From: an uncultured Lachnospiraceae bacterium
Lineage (GTDB): Bacteria; Bacillota; Clostridia; Lachnospirales; Lachnospiraceae
Length of the DNA: 64,000 nucleotides
Direction of reading: 5' to 3'
Assembly (NCBI GenBank): GCA_900550235.1
Contig: URRQ01000004.1
Coordinates: forward strand, 1-64,000
The notes beneath the pieces were generated by a model, which saw nothing but the letters and a program-made list of their open reading frames with translations, made no database searches and was not told the origin of the DNA. Below are positions 52,330-60,726 of the stretch, piece by piece (the first letter of the stretch is position 1; every line of letters starts with the position of its first letter). A program made the translations under genes and the position numbers.

Positions 52330-53349
52330 ATGGATAGGGTATTTTTGGATAAACTTTTAAATCAGATTTCTGTTTCCGGGTGCGAAGAACAGGGACAGGA
52401 AGTGCTAAAAGAGTATATGGAGGCGTTTTCTGATGAGATATGGACAGATGAGATGGGAGATGTAATCTGCATCTTAAATCCGGAAAGTCCGGTTCGGGTT
52501 ATGTTGTCTGCACATGCAGATGAAATAGGGCTGCTAGTTACCAGAATTACCGAATCGGGAAGGATTCAAGCAATTGAACGAGGCGGAATTATACATCAGA
52601 ATTATCCGGGACAAAAGGTACAGATTCGTACGCAGAAAGGCGTTGTTTACGGAGTAGTTGAATGTAGCAGAGAAGTGATTAGAAAAGAAGACTTAAAAGC
52701 TTCAGATTTTTTGATTGATATCGGTGCTTGTTCAAAAGAAGATGCGGAAAAGTATGTAGCAATCGGAGATACCATTGTTTTGGATGCGGGAGTGCGTGAA
52801 CTTGCAAACGGAAGAATTGCAGCTCGTGCGCTAGATGACAGAATCGGTGTTTTTGTGATCATGGAAGCACTCAAAAGAGCAAAGGAACGAGGTTGTAAAG
52901 TAGGTGTTTATGCTGCCGCAACAGTAGGAGAAGAAACTGTAAAAAACGGAGCATACTGGTCAAGTGCAAGGATTCAGCCGACAGCAGCAGTTGTTGTGGA
53001 CGTAACAAACTGTACAGATTACAGCAGATTCCCAAATCCTGCAGTATCTGGAGATGTAGTGTTGGGAGGAGGACCATCGCTTTGCAATAGTCCGTTAGCG
53101 TCCAAACGCTTGAATAAAAAGATGCAGGAATGCGGAGAACGGATTGGAATCCATACACAGCGAGAGGCTGCAAGTTCAAAAAGTTATACAGATGCAGATG
53201 AAATCCATTTTTCAAATCAAGGTGTACCAACAGTATTTACAGCAGTGCCGCTTCGGAATATGCATACACCGGGAGAAATTGCGGATCTGAAAGATGTGGA
53301 AGGCTGTATTGAAGTGATTGCAGAGTTTTTATGCTCCTTTGAAGAGTAG
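52330..53349 (+). CDS. M42 family metallo-aminopeptidase/glucanase-like
   Basis: 339 residues. The two-metal site of M42 enzymes is recognisable: His62 and Asp64 in SAHADEIGL, RALDDRIG with the bridging Asp, TVGEETVKNG with the catalytic Glu, VVDVTN and C-terminal RNMHTPGE. M42 proteins form tetrahedral aminopeptidase shells; the FrvX branch is found in sugar operons. The gene lies 19 nt after the aminotransferase. Its job in this locus is unclear. Confidence 0.88.
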   Translation: MDRVFLDKLLNQISVSGCEEQGQEVLKEYMEAFSDEIWTDEMGDVICILNPESPVRVMLSAHADEIGLLVTRITESGRIQAIERGGIIHQNYPGQKVQIRTQKGVVYGVVECSREVIRKEDLKASDFLIDIGACSKEDAEKYVAIGDTIVLDAGVRELANGRIAARALDDRIGVFVIMEALKRAKERGCKVGVYAAATVGEETVKNGAYWSSARIQPTAAVVVDVTNCTDYSRFPNPAVSGDVVLGGGPSLCNSPLASKRLNKKMQECGERIGIHTQREAASSKSYTDADEIHFSNQGVPTVFTAVPLRNMHTPGEIADLKDVEGCIEVIAEFLCSFEE

Positions 53350-53379
53350 TTGAACAAAAGAAACGTGGAGGAAACAGAT

Positions 53380-54837
53380 ATGTTATATATAGGTGTGGAT
53401 TTAGGAACATCAGCAGTAAAATTACTTCTCATGGATCAGGATGGAGAAATTAAAAAAATAGTTTCCAAAGAATATCCGTTGTTTTTCCCAAATCCGGGTT
53501 GGTCAGAACAAAATCCGGAGGATTGGTTTAGACAATCTATGGCGGGAATCAAAGAACTGACAGCTGAGTGTGATAAATCGCAGATCGCAGGAATCAGCTT
53601 CGGAGGTCAGATGCATGGATTAGTTGTTCTTGATGCAGAAGACAAAGTACTACGTCCGGCAATTCTGTGGAATGATGGACGTACCGATAAAGAAACAGAG
53701 TATTTAAATACTGTGATCGGAAAGGAAAAACTTTCAGAGTATACTGCAAATATTGCGTTTGCAGGTTTTACAGCACCAAAGATTCTGTGGATGAAAGAGC
53801 ATGAACCGGAACTGTTTCAACAGATTCGAAAAATCATGCTTCCAAAAGATTATCTTGCTTACCGATTATCAGGAACATTTTGTACAGACGTTTCAGATGC
53901 GTCCGGTATGTTACTCATGGATGTAAAACATAAATGCTGGTCAAAAGAAATGCTTGAAATATGCAGCATTACAGAAAAACAGCTTCCAAAGCTTTTTGAA
54001 AGTTACGATGTGGTAGGAACTTTGAAGAAAGAGATTGCCGAAGAACTTGGAATGCCTGAGACGGTAAAAGTTATTGCAGGAGCCGGAGACAATGCGGCGG
54101 CAGCAGTAGGAACAGGTACTGTAGGAGATGGAATGTGTAATATTTCTCTTGGCACATCAGGAACAATTTTTATCTCCAGCAAAGAATTCGGAGTAGATAA
54201 AAATAATGCTCTTCATTCATTTGCACATGCGGACGGCAAGTATCACTTGATGGGGTGCATGTTGAGCGCTGCTTCTTGTAATAAATGGTGGTCTGAAGAA
54301 ATACTGAAGACAACAGATTTTGCAAAAGAGCAGGAAAATATTGTGAAGTTAGGAGAAAACAATGTATTCTATCTTCCATATCTGATGGGAGAGAGATCTC
54401 CTCATAATGATCCGAAGGTGAGAGCTGCTTTTATCGGAATGTCCATGGATACGACAAGAGAAGAAATGACGCAAGCTGTTTTGGAAGGAGTCGCATTTGG
54501 ATTAAGAGATTCGTTGGAAGTTGCAAGAAGCCTTGGTATGAAGATTGAAAGAACAAAAATTTGTGGCGGAGGCGCCAAGAGTCCTCTTTGGAAAAAAATC
54601 ATCGCAAACGTTATGAACTTAAAAGTAGATGTGATTGAAAGTGAAGAAGGACCGGCTCTTGGAGGAGCAATTCTTGCTGCAGTAGGTTGCGGTGAGTATC
54701 CGGACGTAGAGACAGCAGCAAAGCACTTTGTTCATGTAATCGATACAGTAGAGCCGGAGGAAGCTCTTGTAACGAAGTATGAGGAAAAATATCAACAATT
54801 TAAAAAAATCTATCCGGCAGTGAAAGATTTATTTTAG
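53380..54837 (+). CDS. xylB: Xylulokinase
   Basis: 485 residues of the FGGY kinase family. N-terminal YIGVDLGTSAVKLLLMD, GISFGGQMHGLVVLD with the substrate-contacting MHG, ILWNDGRTD, and C-terminal ICGGGAKSPLWKKIIANV. These features fit D-xylulokinase, which makes xylulose 5-phosphate for the pentose phosphate or phosphoketolase path. The start is ATG 53380 after GGAGG; ATG-like 53350 lies before the ribosome site. A hairpin follows. Confidence 0.92.
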   Translation: MLYIGVDLGTSAVKLLLMDQDGEIKKIVSKEYPLFFPNPGWSEQNPEDWFRQSMAGIKELTAECDKSQIAGISFGGQMHGLVVLDAEDKVLRPAILWNDGRTDKETEYLNTVIGKEKLSEYTANIAFAGFTAPKILWMKEHEPELFQQIRKIMLPKDYLAYRLSGTFCTDVSDASGMLLMDVKHKCWSKEMLEICSITEKQLPKLFESYDVVGTLKKEIAEELGMPETVKVIAGAGDNAAAAVGTGTVGDGMCNISLGTSGTIFISSKEFGVDKNNALHSFAHADGKYHLMGCMLSAASCNKWWSEEILKTTDFAKEQENIVKLGENNVFYLPYLMGERSPHNDPKVRAAFIGMSMDTTREEMTQAVLEGVAFGLRDSLEVARSLGMKIERTKICGGGAKSPLWKKIIANVMNLKVDVIESEEGPALGGAILAAVGCGEYPDVETAAKHFVHVIDTVEPEEALVTKYEEKYQQFKKIYPAVKDLF

Positions 54838-54843
54838 TCGGGG

Positions 54844-54875
54844 AAGGGGCAGGTGGAGACACTGCCCCTTTTTGT
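54844..54875 (+). terminator. Hairpin between xylB and the xylosidase gene
   Basis: AAGGGGCAG (54844-54852) pairs with CTGCCCCTT (54862-54870), then TTTGTG. Likely a partial terminator or mRNA processing site, since the next gene starts 18 nt later. Confidence 0.65.
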
Positions 54876-54892
54876 GAAAATGGAGGAGAAAT

Positions 54893-56839
54893 ATGGCACG
54901 AATCATTCATGTATCAAAAAAAGGAAATGATAGAAATACAGGAGATAAAGACTCTCCATTTTATAGTATTACAAAAGCTGCAAATACGGCGCTTCCGGGA
55001 GACAGGATCGTTGTCCATGAAGGTGTATATCGGGAATGGGTTAGTCCTGTGAACGGAGGTATGAGCGCATATCAAAGGATTGCATATGAAGCGGCAGAAG
55101 GGGAAAAAGTCGTTATCAAAGGTTCGGAAAAAGTGGAGTATTGGGAGAAAGTAGAAGGGGCGGTTTGGAAAGCCGTAGTTTCCAATGAGATATTTGGAGA
55201 CTATAATCCGTTTATGCTCCCGCTGGAAGGAGATTGGCTTCTTTACCCGGAAAACTACACACTTCATCTAGGGGATGTGTATATGAACGGACAATCATTT
55301 TATGAAGCGCAGAGTCTGGAAGAGGTGATGGATCCGAAGGAGCGTAGAACAGGATATAATCCTCCTTGGACGAACCATGAAGAGCCGATCAGATATCCGG
55401 AACAAACTTTGTATGTGTGGTATGCGGAAGTGAGAAGTGAGACTACAACAATATATGCGAATTTCCAAGGACAAGATCCGAATAAGGAGTTAGTAGAAAT
55501 CAACGTAAGGCCATATTGTTTTTATCCGAAAGAAACAGGCGTGAACTATATTACGGTCAGAGGATTTGAGATGGCACAGGCAGCCTGTCCGTGGGTTCCT
55601 CCGACTGCAGATCAACCGGGACTTTTGGGAACGCATTGGAGTAAAGGCTGGATTATAGAAGATAATATAATCCATGATGCGAAGTGCAGCGGTATCAGTA
55701 TTGGAAAAGAAGTGACAACCGGACACAATTTCCGTACACGATATTGCTTGAAACCGGGATATCAGAATCAATTGGAATCTGTATTTTCTGCGGTTCAAAA
55801 AGGCTGGTCAAAAGAGACGATAGGATCACATATTATTCGAAGAAACAGAATCTATGATTGCGGACAAAATGGAATCGTAGGACACATGGGATGCGTATTT
55901 AGTCAGATTTATGAGAACCACATTTACAATATTGGTGAAAAGCATGAATTCTTTGGGTATGAAATTGCCGGAATCAAGCTGCATGCAGCTATTGATGTGG
56001 AAATCAGACATAACAATATTCATCATTCTACGCTTGGATTATGGTTAGATTGGCAAGCACAAGGAACAAGGGTATCGAAAAATCTGTTCTATAAAAATAA
56101 TCGAGACTTTATGATAGAGGTTACCCACGGACCATGTATAGTCGATCATAACATTTTCGCATCCGAGTATAATCTTGATAATCAGGCGCAGGGAACAGCG
56201 TTTTTACATAATTTATGCATGGGAACTATGATGATTGGCAATGATCCGAACCGATCCACGCCGTATCATTTCGCACATTCTACACAGGTTGCCGGATATG
56301 CAGTTGTATATGGAGGAGATGATCGCTGGATGCGCAATATTTTTGTTGGAGGCGCGTCACAATATGCGGAAAAATCTGTTAGTGGAACTTGTGGATATGA
56401 TGGGCACACCACATCGTTACAGGAATATATAGAAAAGGTTCAAGAAAGCGGCATAGAGGATATGCGTCCATTCTTGTTGGTGAAACAGCCGGTTATGATT
56501 CAGCATAACAGCTATTTTAACGGTGCAAAACCATTTGAAAGAGAAGAAAAGAAGTATGAATGCACAGAGAATATAACTGTAGATCTGAAGGAAGAAGGGG
56601 ACGCCGTTTATCTGAATATTGAGGTTCCGAAAACATTTGTTGAACACAAAGACGGTGTTTTAAATAGTGAAGAATTGGGAATGGTTCGAATTGTAAGCCT
56701 GCCGTATGAAGATGGAAATGGGAATCCGATTCTTTTTTCTACTGATTATTTTGATGAAGAGAGAATTGAATCTTCCGTAGATGGACCATTTGCGAATCTG
56801 AAACAGGGACAGAATAGAGTTTGCGTTTGGAAAGCATAG
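54893..56839 (+). CDS. GH120-type beta-xylosidase (right-handed beta-helix)
   Basis: 648 residues, no signal peptide, so cytoplasmic. The sequence follows the GH120 xylosidase XylC of Thermoanaerobacterium closely from my memory of it: GDRIVVHEGVYREWV at about 36-50, WIIEDNIIHDAKCSGISIGK, AGIKLHAAIDVEIRHNNIHH. The expected catalytic pair is present with the published spacing of 23 residues: Asp386 (LWLDWQAQG) as nucleophile and Glu409 (MIEVTHGP) as acid/base. It should release xylose from imported xylo-oligosaccharides. TGGAGGAG precedes the ATG. It is the last gene of the locus; a terminator follows at 56946. Confidence 0.9.
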   Translation: MARIIHVSKKGNDRNTGDKDSPFYSITKAANTALPGDRIVVHEGVYREWVSPVNGGMSAYQRIAYEAAEGEKVVIKGSEKVEYWEKVEGAVWKAVVSNEIFGDYNPFMLPLEGDWLLYPENYTLHLGDVYMNGQSFYEAQSLEEVMDPKERRTGYNPPWTNHEEPIRYPEQTLYVWYAEVRSETTTIYANFQGQDPNKELVEINVRPYCFYPKETGVNYITVRGFEMAQAACPWVPPTADQPGLLGTHWSKGWIIEDNIIHDAKCSGISIGKEVTTGHNFRTRYCLKPGYQNQLESVFSAVQKGWSKETIGSHIIRRNRIYDCGQNGIVGHMGCVFSQIYENHIYNIGEKHEFFGYEIAGIKLHAAIDVEIRHNNIHHSTLGLWLDWQAQGTRVSKNLFYKNNRDFMIEVTHGPCIVDHNIFASEYNLDNQAQGTAFLHNLCMGTMMIGNDPNRSTPYHFAHSTQVAGYAVVYGGDDRWMRNIFVGGASQYAEKSVSGTCGYDGHTTSLQEYIEKVQESGIEDMRPFLLVKQPVMIQHNSYFNGAKPFEREEKKYECTENITVDLKEEGDAVYLNIEVPKTFVEHKDGVLNSEELGMVRIVSLPYEDGNGNPILFSTDYFDEERIESSVDGPFANLKQGQNRVCVWKA

Positions 56840-56945
56840 AGATTTGAAGATATTTAAGCAACAAAAAATTTGGTAGTTGGACAAAAAATTGCGAAAAAAT
56901 GGAGTGGAAGTGGATTTCAGAATCAGGAAAATAAATAATGCGTAG

Positions 56946-56976
56946 AAATGGCTGGCAGAAATGCTGGCCATTTTTG
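56946..56976 (+). terminator. Terminator after the xylosidase gene
   Basis: AAATGGC (56946-56952) pairs with GCCATTT (56967-56973), followed by TTG; inner CAG/CTG adds to the stem. The stretch 56840-56945 shows no gene. Confidence 0.65.
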
Positions 56977-57029
56977 ACGATTAAAAAACAGATAAATGTC
57001 CTAATTAAATCATAAAAACAATAAATTAT

Positions 57030-57074
57030 ACGTTGTGTATTTTTGAAAACGGAGTTATAATTGATACACAACGT
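57030..57074 (+). promoter_or_regulatory. Promoter bracketed by a 10-bp inverted repeat operator
   Basis: TTGTGT (57033-57038), 17-bp spacer, TATAAT (57056-57061). ACGTTGTGTA (57030-57039) covers the -35 and its exact complement TACACAACGT (57065-57074) covers the start site. A dimeric regulator, perhaps the adjacent HTH protein, could close the promoter. Confidence 0.65.
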
Positions 57075-57100
57075 GTAAGAAATGAAAGGGTTATAATATT

Positions 57101-57313
57101 ATGGATTGTAGTAAAAAGATAAAAGAATTAAGAGAAAGTACAGGAATGAATAGAAAAGAATTTTGTGAGTATTTCGATATTCCATATCGAACAGTCACAG
57201 AGTGGGAAAGGGATAACAGACATGCACCGGCGTATGTGTTACGATTATTGGAGTATTATATTTGCATGGAAAAATTAATGAAGGATAAGGAGACAAACAT
57301 AACAGATGAATGA
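57101..57313 (+). CDS. Small HTH (XRE-like) DNA-binding protein
   Basis: 70 residues, almost entirely a helix-turn-helix: IKELRESTGMNRKEFCEYFD (helices 1-2) and PYRTVTEWERDNRHAPAYVL (recognition helix). Similar small proteins accompany phage and defence islands. It is the first gene after an operator-flanked promoter and overlaps the ORF6N gene by 8 nt. Likely autoregulator. Confidence 0.7.
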   Translation: MDCSKKIKELRESTGMNRKEFCEYFDIPYRTVTEWERDNRHAPAYVLRLLEYYICMEKLMKDKETNITDE

Positions 57314-58379
57314 TGAAAACACCAAAGTTGTAGATGAAAAAGTGGCAGAAGAAGAGAAAGAAAAACAGGAAATTATTCTGATTAATGAGGAAACGATTCA
57401 GAGTAAGATTTATATTGTTCGTGGTCAGAAGGTTATGCTAGATTTTGAACTGGCGGAAATATATGGATATACAACAACAAAATTTAATCAACAAGTAAAA
57501 AATAATATTGAGAAATTTGATGAGGATTTTATGTTTCAACTTACGAAAGAGGAATTCGATAACTTGATATCAAAAAATTTGACATCAAGTTGGGGCGGTC
57601 GCAGAAAGTTACCAAAAGTCTTTACTGAACAGGGAATATACATGCTTATGACGGTGCTGAAAGGTGATCTCGCAACGAGACAGAGTAAAGCTTTGATTCG
57701 TACTTTTAAGCAGATGAAAGACTATATTATTGAAAATCAAGATTTGATTGGTGAACGAAAATATTTACAATTATCCATGCAGATATCTCAAAACATACAT
57801 ACTACTATGGAATTACGTTCGGATTTGAATGATGTAGAAGATCAGATGGCAGAAGTGATAGATAGACTTAGTAATGTTGTTACTCATTCCGAATTGTCTG
57901 AGGTTATGAATGAATTCGGAGAATCACATATTAAACGAGGATATTTAGTTCTAAATGGGAATCCATTTAAAGCAGACGTTGTTTATGATGAGATATACAG
58001 ACAAGCAAAGAAATCTATTTATATTGTGGACAATTATATTGGGCTGAAAACGTTGGAAAAGTTAATAAATATCCGGTGTGGAGTAGATGTGTCTATATTT
58101 AGCGATAACCTTGTAAAAGGTCTTAGGCAAAGCGCATTTGATGATTTTAGTAAGGAATATCTAAATTTAAAAATTCAGTTATTCCACGCGGGTGGAATCT
58201 TTCATGACAGATATATTATTTTGGATTATGGAACAAATGATGAGAAAATATTTTTGTGTGGAGCTTTTTCCAAAGATGCTGGTGGAAGAATAACGTCTAT
58301 TTTAGAGGATTCGGATCGCAAGAAGTATGAGCCTATGATAAAAGAATTGCTTAAAAACAAGAAGTTGGTATTAAAGTAA
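57306..58379 (+). CDS. ORF6N-domain protein with PLD-like C-terminal domain
   Basis: 357 residues. N-terminal ORF6N domain, the DNA-binding module of phage antirepressors: VRGQKVMLDFELAEIYGYTT at about 39-58, DFMFQLTKEEF and FTEQGIYMLMTVL. A helical middle follows (155-215). The C-terminal third resembles a phospholipase D-type fold: KSIYIVDNYIGLKTLEKLIN at about 238 and FHDRYIILD at about 298, an HxR...D version of HxK...D. A single such motif implies a dimer or a non-catalytic sensor. It probably belongs to a phage-derived or defence-related switch with the upstream HTH gene. Confidence 0.72.
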   Translation: MNDENTKVVDEKVAEEEKEKQEIILINEETIQSKIYIVRGQKVMLDFELAEIYGYTTTKFNQQVKNNIEKFDEDFMFQLTKEEFDNLISKNLTSSWGGRRKLPKVFTEQGIYMLMTVLKGDLATRQSKALIRTFKQMKDYIIENQDLIGERKYLQLSMQISQNIHTTMELRSDLNDVEDQMAEVIDRLSNVVTHSELSEVMNEFGESHIKRGYLVLNGNPFKADVVYDEIYRQAKKSIYIVDNYIGLKTLEKLINIRCGVDVSIFSDNLVKGLRQSAFDDFSKEYLNLKIQLFHAGGIFHDRYIILDYGTNDEKIFLCGAFSKDAGGRITSILEDSDRKKYEPMIKELLKNKKLVLK

Positions 58380-58394
58380 AAATGTAACGGTCTG

Positions 58395-58423
58395 TTGCGT
58401 AAATGCTTCATTTTTGCTATGAT
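58395..58423 (+). promoter_or_regulatory. hisB promoter
   Basis: TTGCGT (58395-58400), 17-bp spacer, TATGAT (58418-58423), 29 nt before hisB. Confidence 0.5.
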
Positions 58424-58451
58424 TAAGCCAAAGTAAAAAGGGGGAAGAATT

Positions 58452-59045
58452 ATGGAGCCGAGGATTGCTGCGATAGAACGAAAAACAAAGGAGACAGATA
58501 TTAAATTGTCGTTGAATTTAGATGGAAGTGGGAAGACAAATATCGTTTCGGGAATCCCGTTTTTTGATCATATGCTGGAGGGATTTGCACGTCACGGGTT
58601 ATTTGATCTGGAACTTAAATGTGATGGAGATCTTGATGTAGATTCTCACCATACGATCGAAGATTGTGGGATCGTGTTGGGACAGGCAATAAAAAAGGCG
58701 TTGGGAGATAAAAAATCGATCAAACGGTATGGTCATTTTATACTGCCGATGGATGAGACCTTGATGCTTTGCGCGGTTGATTTATCCGGACGTCCATATT
58801 TTTCGTATGATGTAAATTTTACAGTTTCTAAAATTGGAGTAATGGATACGGAGATGGTACGAGAATTTTTTTATGCGGTTTCTTACGGAGCAGAAATGAA
58901 TCTTCATATGAAACAATTAGATGGAGTAAACAATCATCACATAGCAGAAGCTTGCTTTAAAGCTTTCGGGAAAGCATTGGATATGGCAACGATGTATGAA
59001 GAGCGCCTGCGAGGGGGCGTATGGTCTACCAAGGGAACACTTTAA
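58452..59045 (+). CDS. hisB: Imidazoleglycerol-phosphate dehydratase
   Basis: 197 residues, the stand-alone form. Metal-binding His/Glu clusters are present: FFDHMLEGFARHG (about 38), DSHHTIEDCGI (about 68) and NNHHIAEACFKAF (about 158). The C-terminus LRGGVWSTKGTL matches the usual P/LSTKGxL ending. Sixth step of histidine synthesis. AAGGGGGA precedes the ATG. It stands alone, away from other his genes except hisC at 42.6 kb. Confidence 0.95.
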   Translation: MEPRIAAIERKTKETDIKLSLNLDGSGKTNIVSGIPFFDHMLEGFARHGLFDLELKCDGDLDVDSHHTIEDCGIVLGQAIKKALGDKKSIKRYGHFILPMDETLMLCAVDLSGRPYFSYDVNFTVSKIGVMDTEMVREFFYAVSYGAEMNLHMKQLDGVNNHHIAEACFKAFGKALDMATMYEERLRGGVWSTKGTL

Positions 59046-59069
59046 TCAGTAGAAACTGGATTTCTTACG

Positions 59070-59098
59070 TTGACACACCCTTTGGAACTTCGTATAAT
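59070..59098 (+). promoter_or_regulatory. Consensus sigma-A promoter
   Basis: TTGACA (59070-59075), 17-bp spacer, TATAAT (59093-59098): both boxes perfect, 37 nt before the gene at 59136. Confidence 0.8.
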
Positions 59099-59135
59099 TT
59101 ATACATAAGAATAGAAACTGAGGGGACTGGGGAAT

Positions 59136-59597
59136 ATGATCATTGCAAAAAATGACGAAGAGAAAAGAAGTAAGATTTGGCGTTGGGTAACGACAATTGC
59201 TTCGATTGTGATTGTAGTTGTGGCAGTGTATTTTTTGATTACATTGTTTGCGGGAAATCCATTGGAAGGCACATGGAAGAGCCGTGAAAGCACAATGGAG
59301 CTTACCATCCATAAAGGGGGAAATGCAACTGTTTTCTGGAAGGAGATGGGTGAAACATCGAATGTAAAACTGAATCTTAAATTTACAATTGAAAAAGAAG
59401 ATAAAATGATTGCATTTGAACTGGAAGAACAGGAAATCGAGAAGACGGTGAAAGCGACAGATGGTGCGATTACAGAGGAAGCGATTCTGACAGAAGCAGG
59501 TATTCTTGAAAATACATTTGATTATAGTTTAAATCATGGTGTACTTACATTGTCCGAGCGGGAGTATGGAGAGCAGATCGTGTTTGAAAAAGAATAA
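59136..59597 (+). CDS. Single-pass membrane protein with lipocalin-like outer domain, unknown
   Basis: 153 residues. A basic N-terminus precedes one membrane helix (about 18-43) and an outer domain beginning NPLEGTWKSRESTMELTIHK. The GTW(K)S opening followed by alternating beta strands suggests a small lipocalin/DUF5640-like barrel. Driven by a consensus promoter, so probably well expressed. A hairpin separates it from ispG. No function assigned. Confidence 0.65.
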   Translation: MIIAKNDEEKRSKIWRWVTTIASIVIVVVAVYFLITLFAGNPLEGTWKSRESTMELTIHKGGNATVFWKEMGETSNVKLNLKFTIEKEDKMIAFELEEQEIEKTVKATDGAITEEAILTEAGILENTFDYSLNHGVLTLSEREYGEQIVFEKE

Positions 59598-59606
59598 GAA
59601 TAACAA

Positions 59607-59640
59607 AAAGGGGACGTGAACGAGAAGAGCGTCCCTTTGT
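59607..59640 (+). terminator. Hairpin between the membrane protein gene and ispG
   Basis: AAAGGGGACG (59607-59616) pairs with CGTCCCTTT (59630-59638), one bulged G. It resembles the GGGACGT palindromes at 923-1088. It may be a terminator or a single REP-like unit. Confidence 0.55.
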
Positions 59641-59669
59641 TTCACTCATAGGAAAGGAGAATTCTCAGT

Positions 59670-60725
59670 ATGAAAAGAGACAATACAAAGGTAATCCGGA
59701 TTGGGAATGTAGCGATTGGCGGAGGTAATCCCATTGCAATTCAATCTATGACAAATACAAAAACCGAAGATGTGGAATCTACGGTTGCGCAAATCTTAGC
59801 ATTGGAAAAAGTAGGATGTGAGATTATTCGCTGTGCAGTACCGACAATGGAGGCGGCAGAAGCGTTAAAAGAGATTAAGAAACGAATTCATATCCCGCTG
59901 GTGGCAGATATTCATTTTGATTATCGTTTGGCAATTGCTGCAATTGAAAATGGCGCGGACAAGATTCGCATCAATCCGGGAAATATTGGAGATATTTCTC
60001 GAGTGAAGGCAGTTGTGGACAAAGCAAAAGAATATAATATTCCAATTCGTGTTGGTGTAAATAGTGGATCTTTAGAGAAAAATCTCGTGGAGAAATACGG
60101 AGGTGTCACAGCAGAAGGAATTGTAGAGAGTGCATTAGATAAAGTGCATATTATCGAGGAACTAGGATATGACAATCTTGTAGTGAGTATCAAATCTTCA
60201 GACGTATTGATGTGTGTGAAAGCCCATGAATTGATCGCAGAAAAATGTCAATATCCATTGCATGTAGGGATTACGGAAGCCGGAACGATATTATCAGGTA
60301 ATATTAAATCATCGGTAGGACTGGGGATTATTCTTCACGAAGGAATTGGGGATACGATCCGTGTGTCTTTGACAGGAGATCCATTGGAAGAAATCAAATC
60401 TGCAAAATTAATTTTAAGAACACTTGGACTTCGAAAAGGTGGAATCGAGGTAGTTTCATGCCCAACATGCGGCCGAACAAAAATAGATCTCATTGGATTA
60501 GCCAATCAAGTAGAAGAAATGGTACAAGATATTCCGCTTGATCTGAAAGTGGCAGTAATGGGCTGTGTTGTGAATGGACCTGGAGAAGCCAAAGAAGCAG
60601 ATATTGGAATTGCCGGTGGAATTGGAGAAGGACTTTTGATCAAAAAGGGCGAGATCGTGAAAAAAGTAAAAGAGGAAGAACTTTTGGAAACATTGAGACA
60701 AGAACTTTTGAATTGGGGAAAGTAG
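59670..60725 (+). CDS. ispG: 4-hydroxy-3-methylbut-2-enyl diphosphate synthase
   Basis: 351 residues. An N-terminal TIM barrel (GGGNPIAIQSMTNTKTEDV, ADIHFDYRLA, KIRINPGNIG) is followed by the 4Fe-4S domain with Cys264 and Cys267 (SCPTCGRT) and Cys299 (MGCVVNGPGEA). Penultimate step of the non-mevalonate isoprenoid pathway, feeding undecaprenyl phosphate. The usual upstream partners dxr and rseP are absent here. One base separates its stop from the polC start. Confidence 0.96.
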   Translation: MKRDNTKVIRIGNVAIGGGNPIAIQSMTNTKTEDVESTVAQILALEKVGCEIIRCAVPTMEAAEALKEIKKRIHIPLVADIHFDYRLAIAAIENGADKIRINPGNIGDISRVKAVVDKAKEYNIPIRVGVNSGSLEKNLVEKYGGVTAEGIVESALDKVHIIEELGYDNLVVSIKSSDVLMCVKAHELIAEKCQYPLHVGITEAGTILSGNIKSSVGLGIILHEGIGDTIRVSLTGDPLEEIKSAKLILRTLGLRKGGIEVVSCPTCGRTKIDLIGLANQVEEMVQDIPLDLKVAVMGCVVNGPGEAKEADIGIAGGIGEGLLIKKGEIVKKVKEEELLETLRQELLNWGK

Positions 60726-60726
60726 A

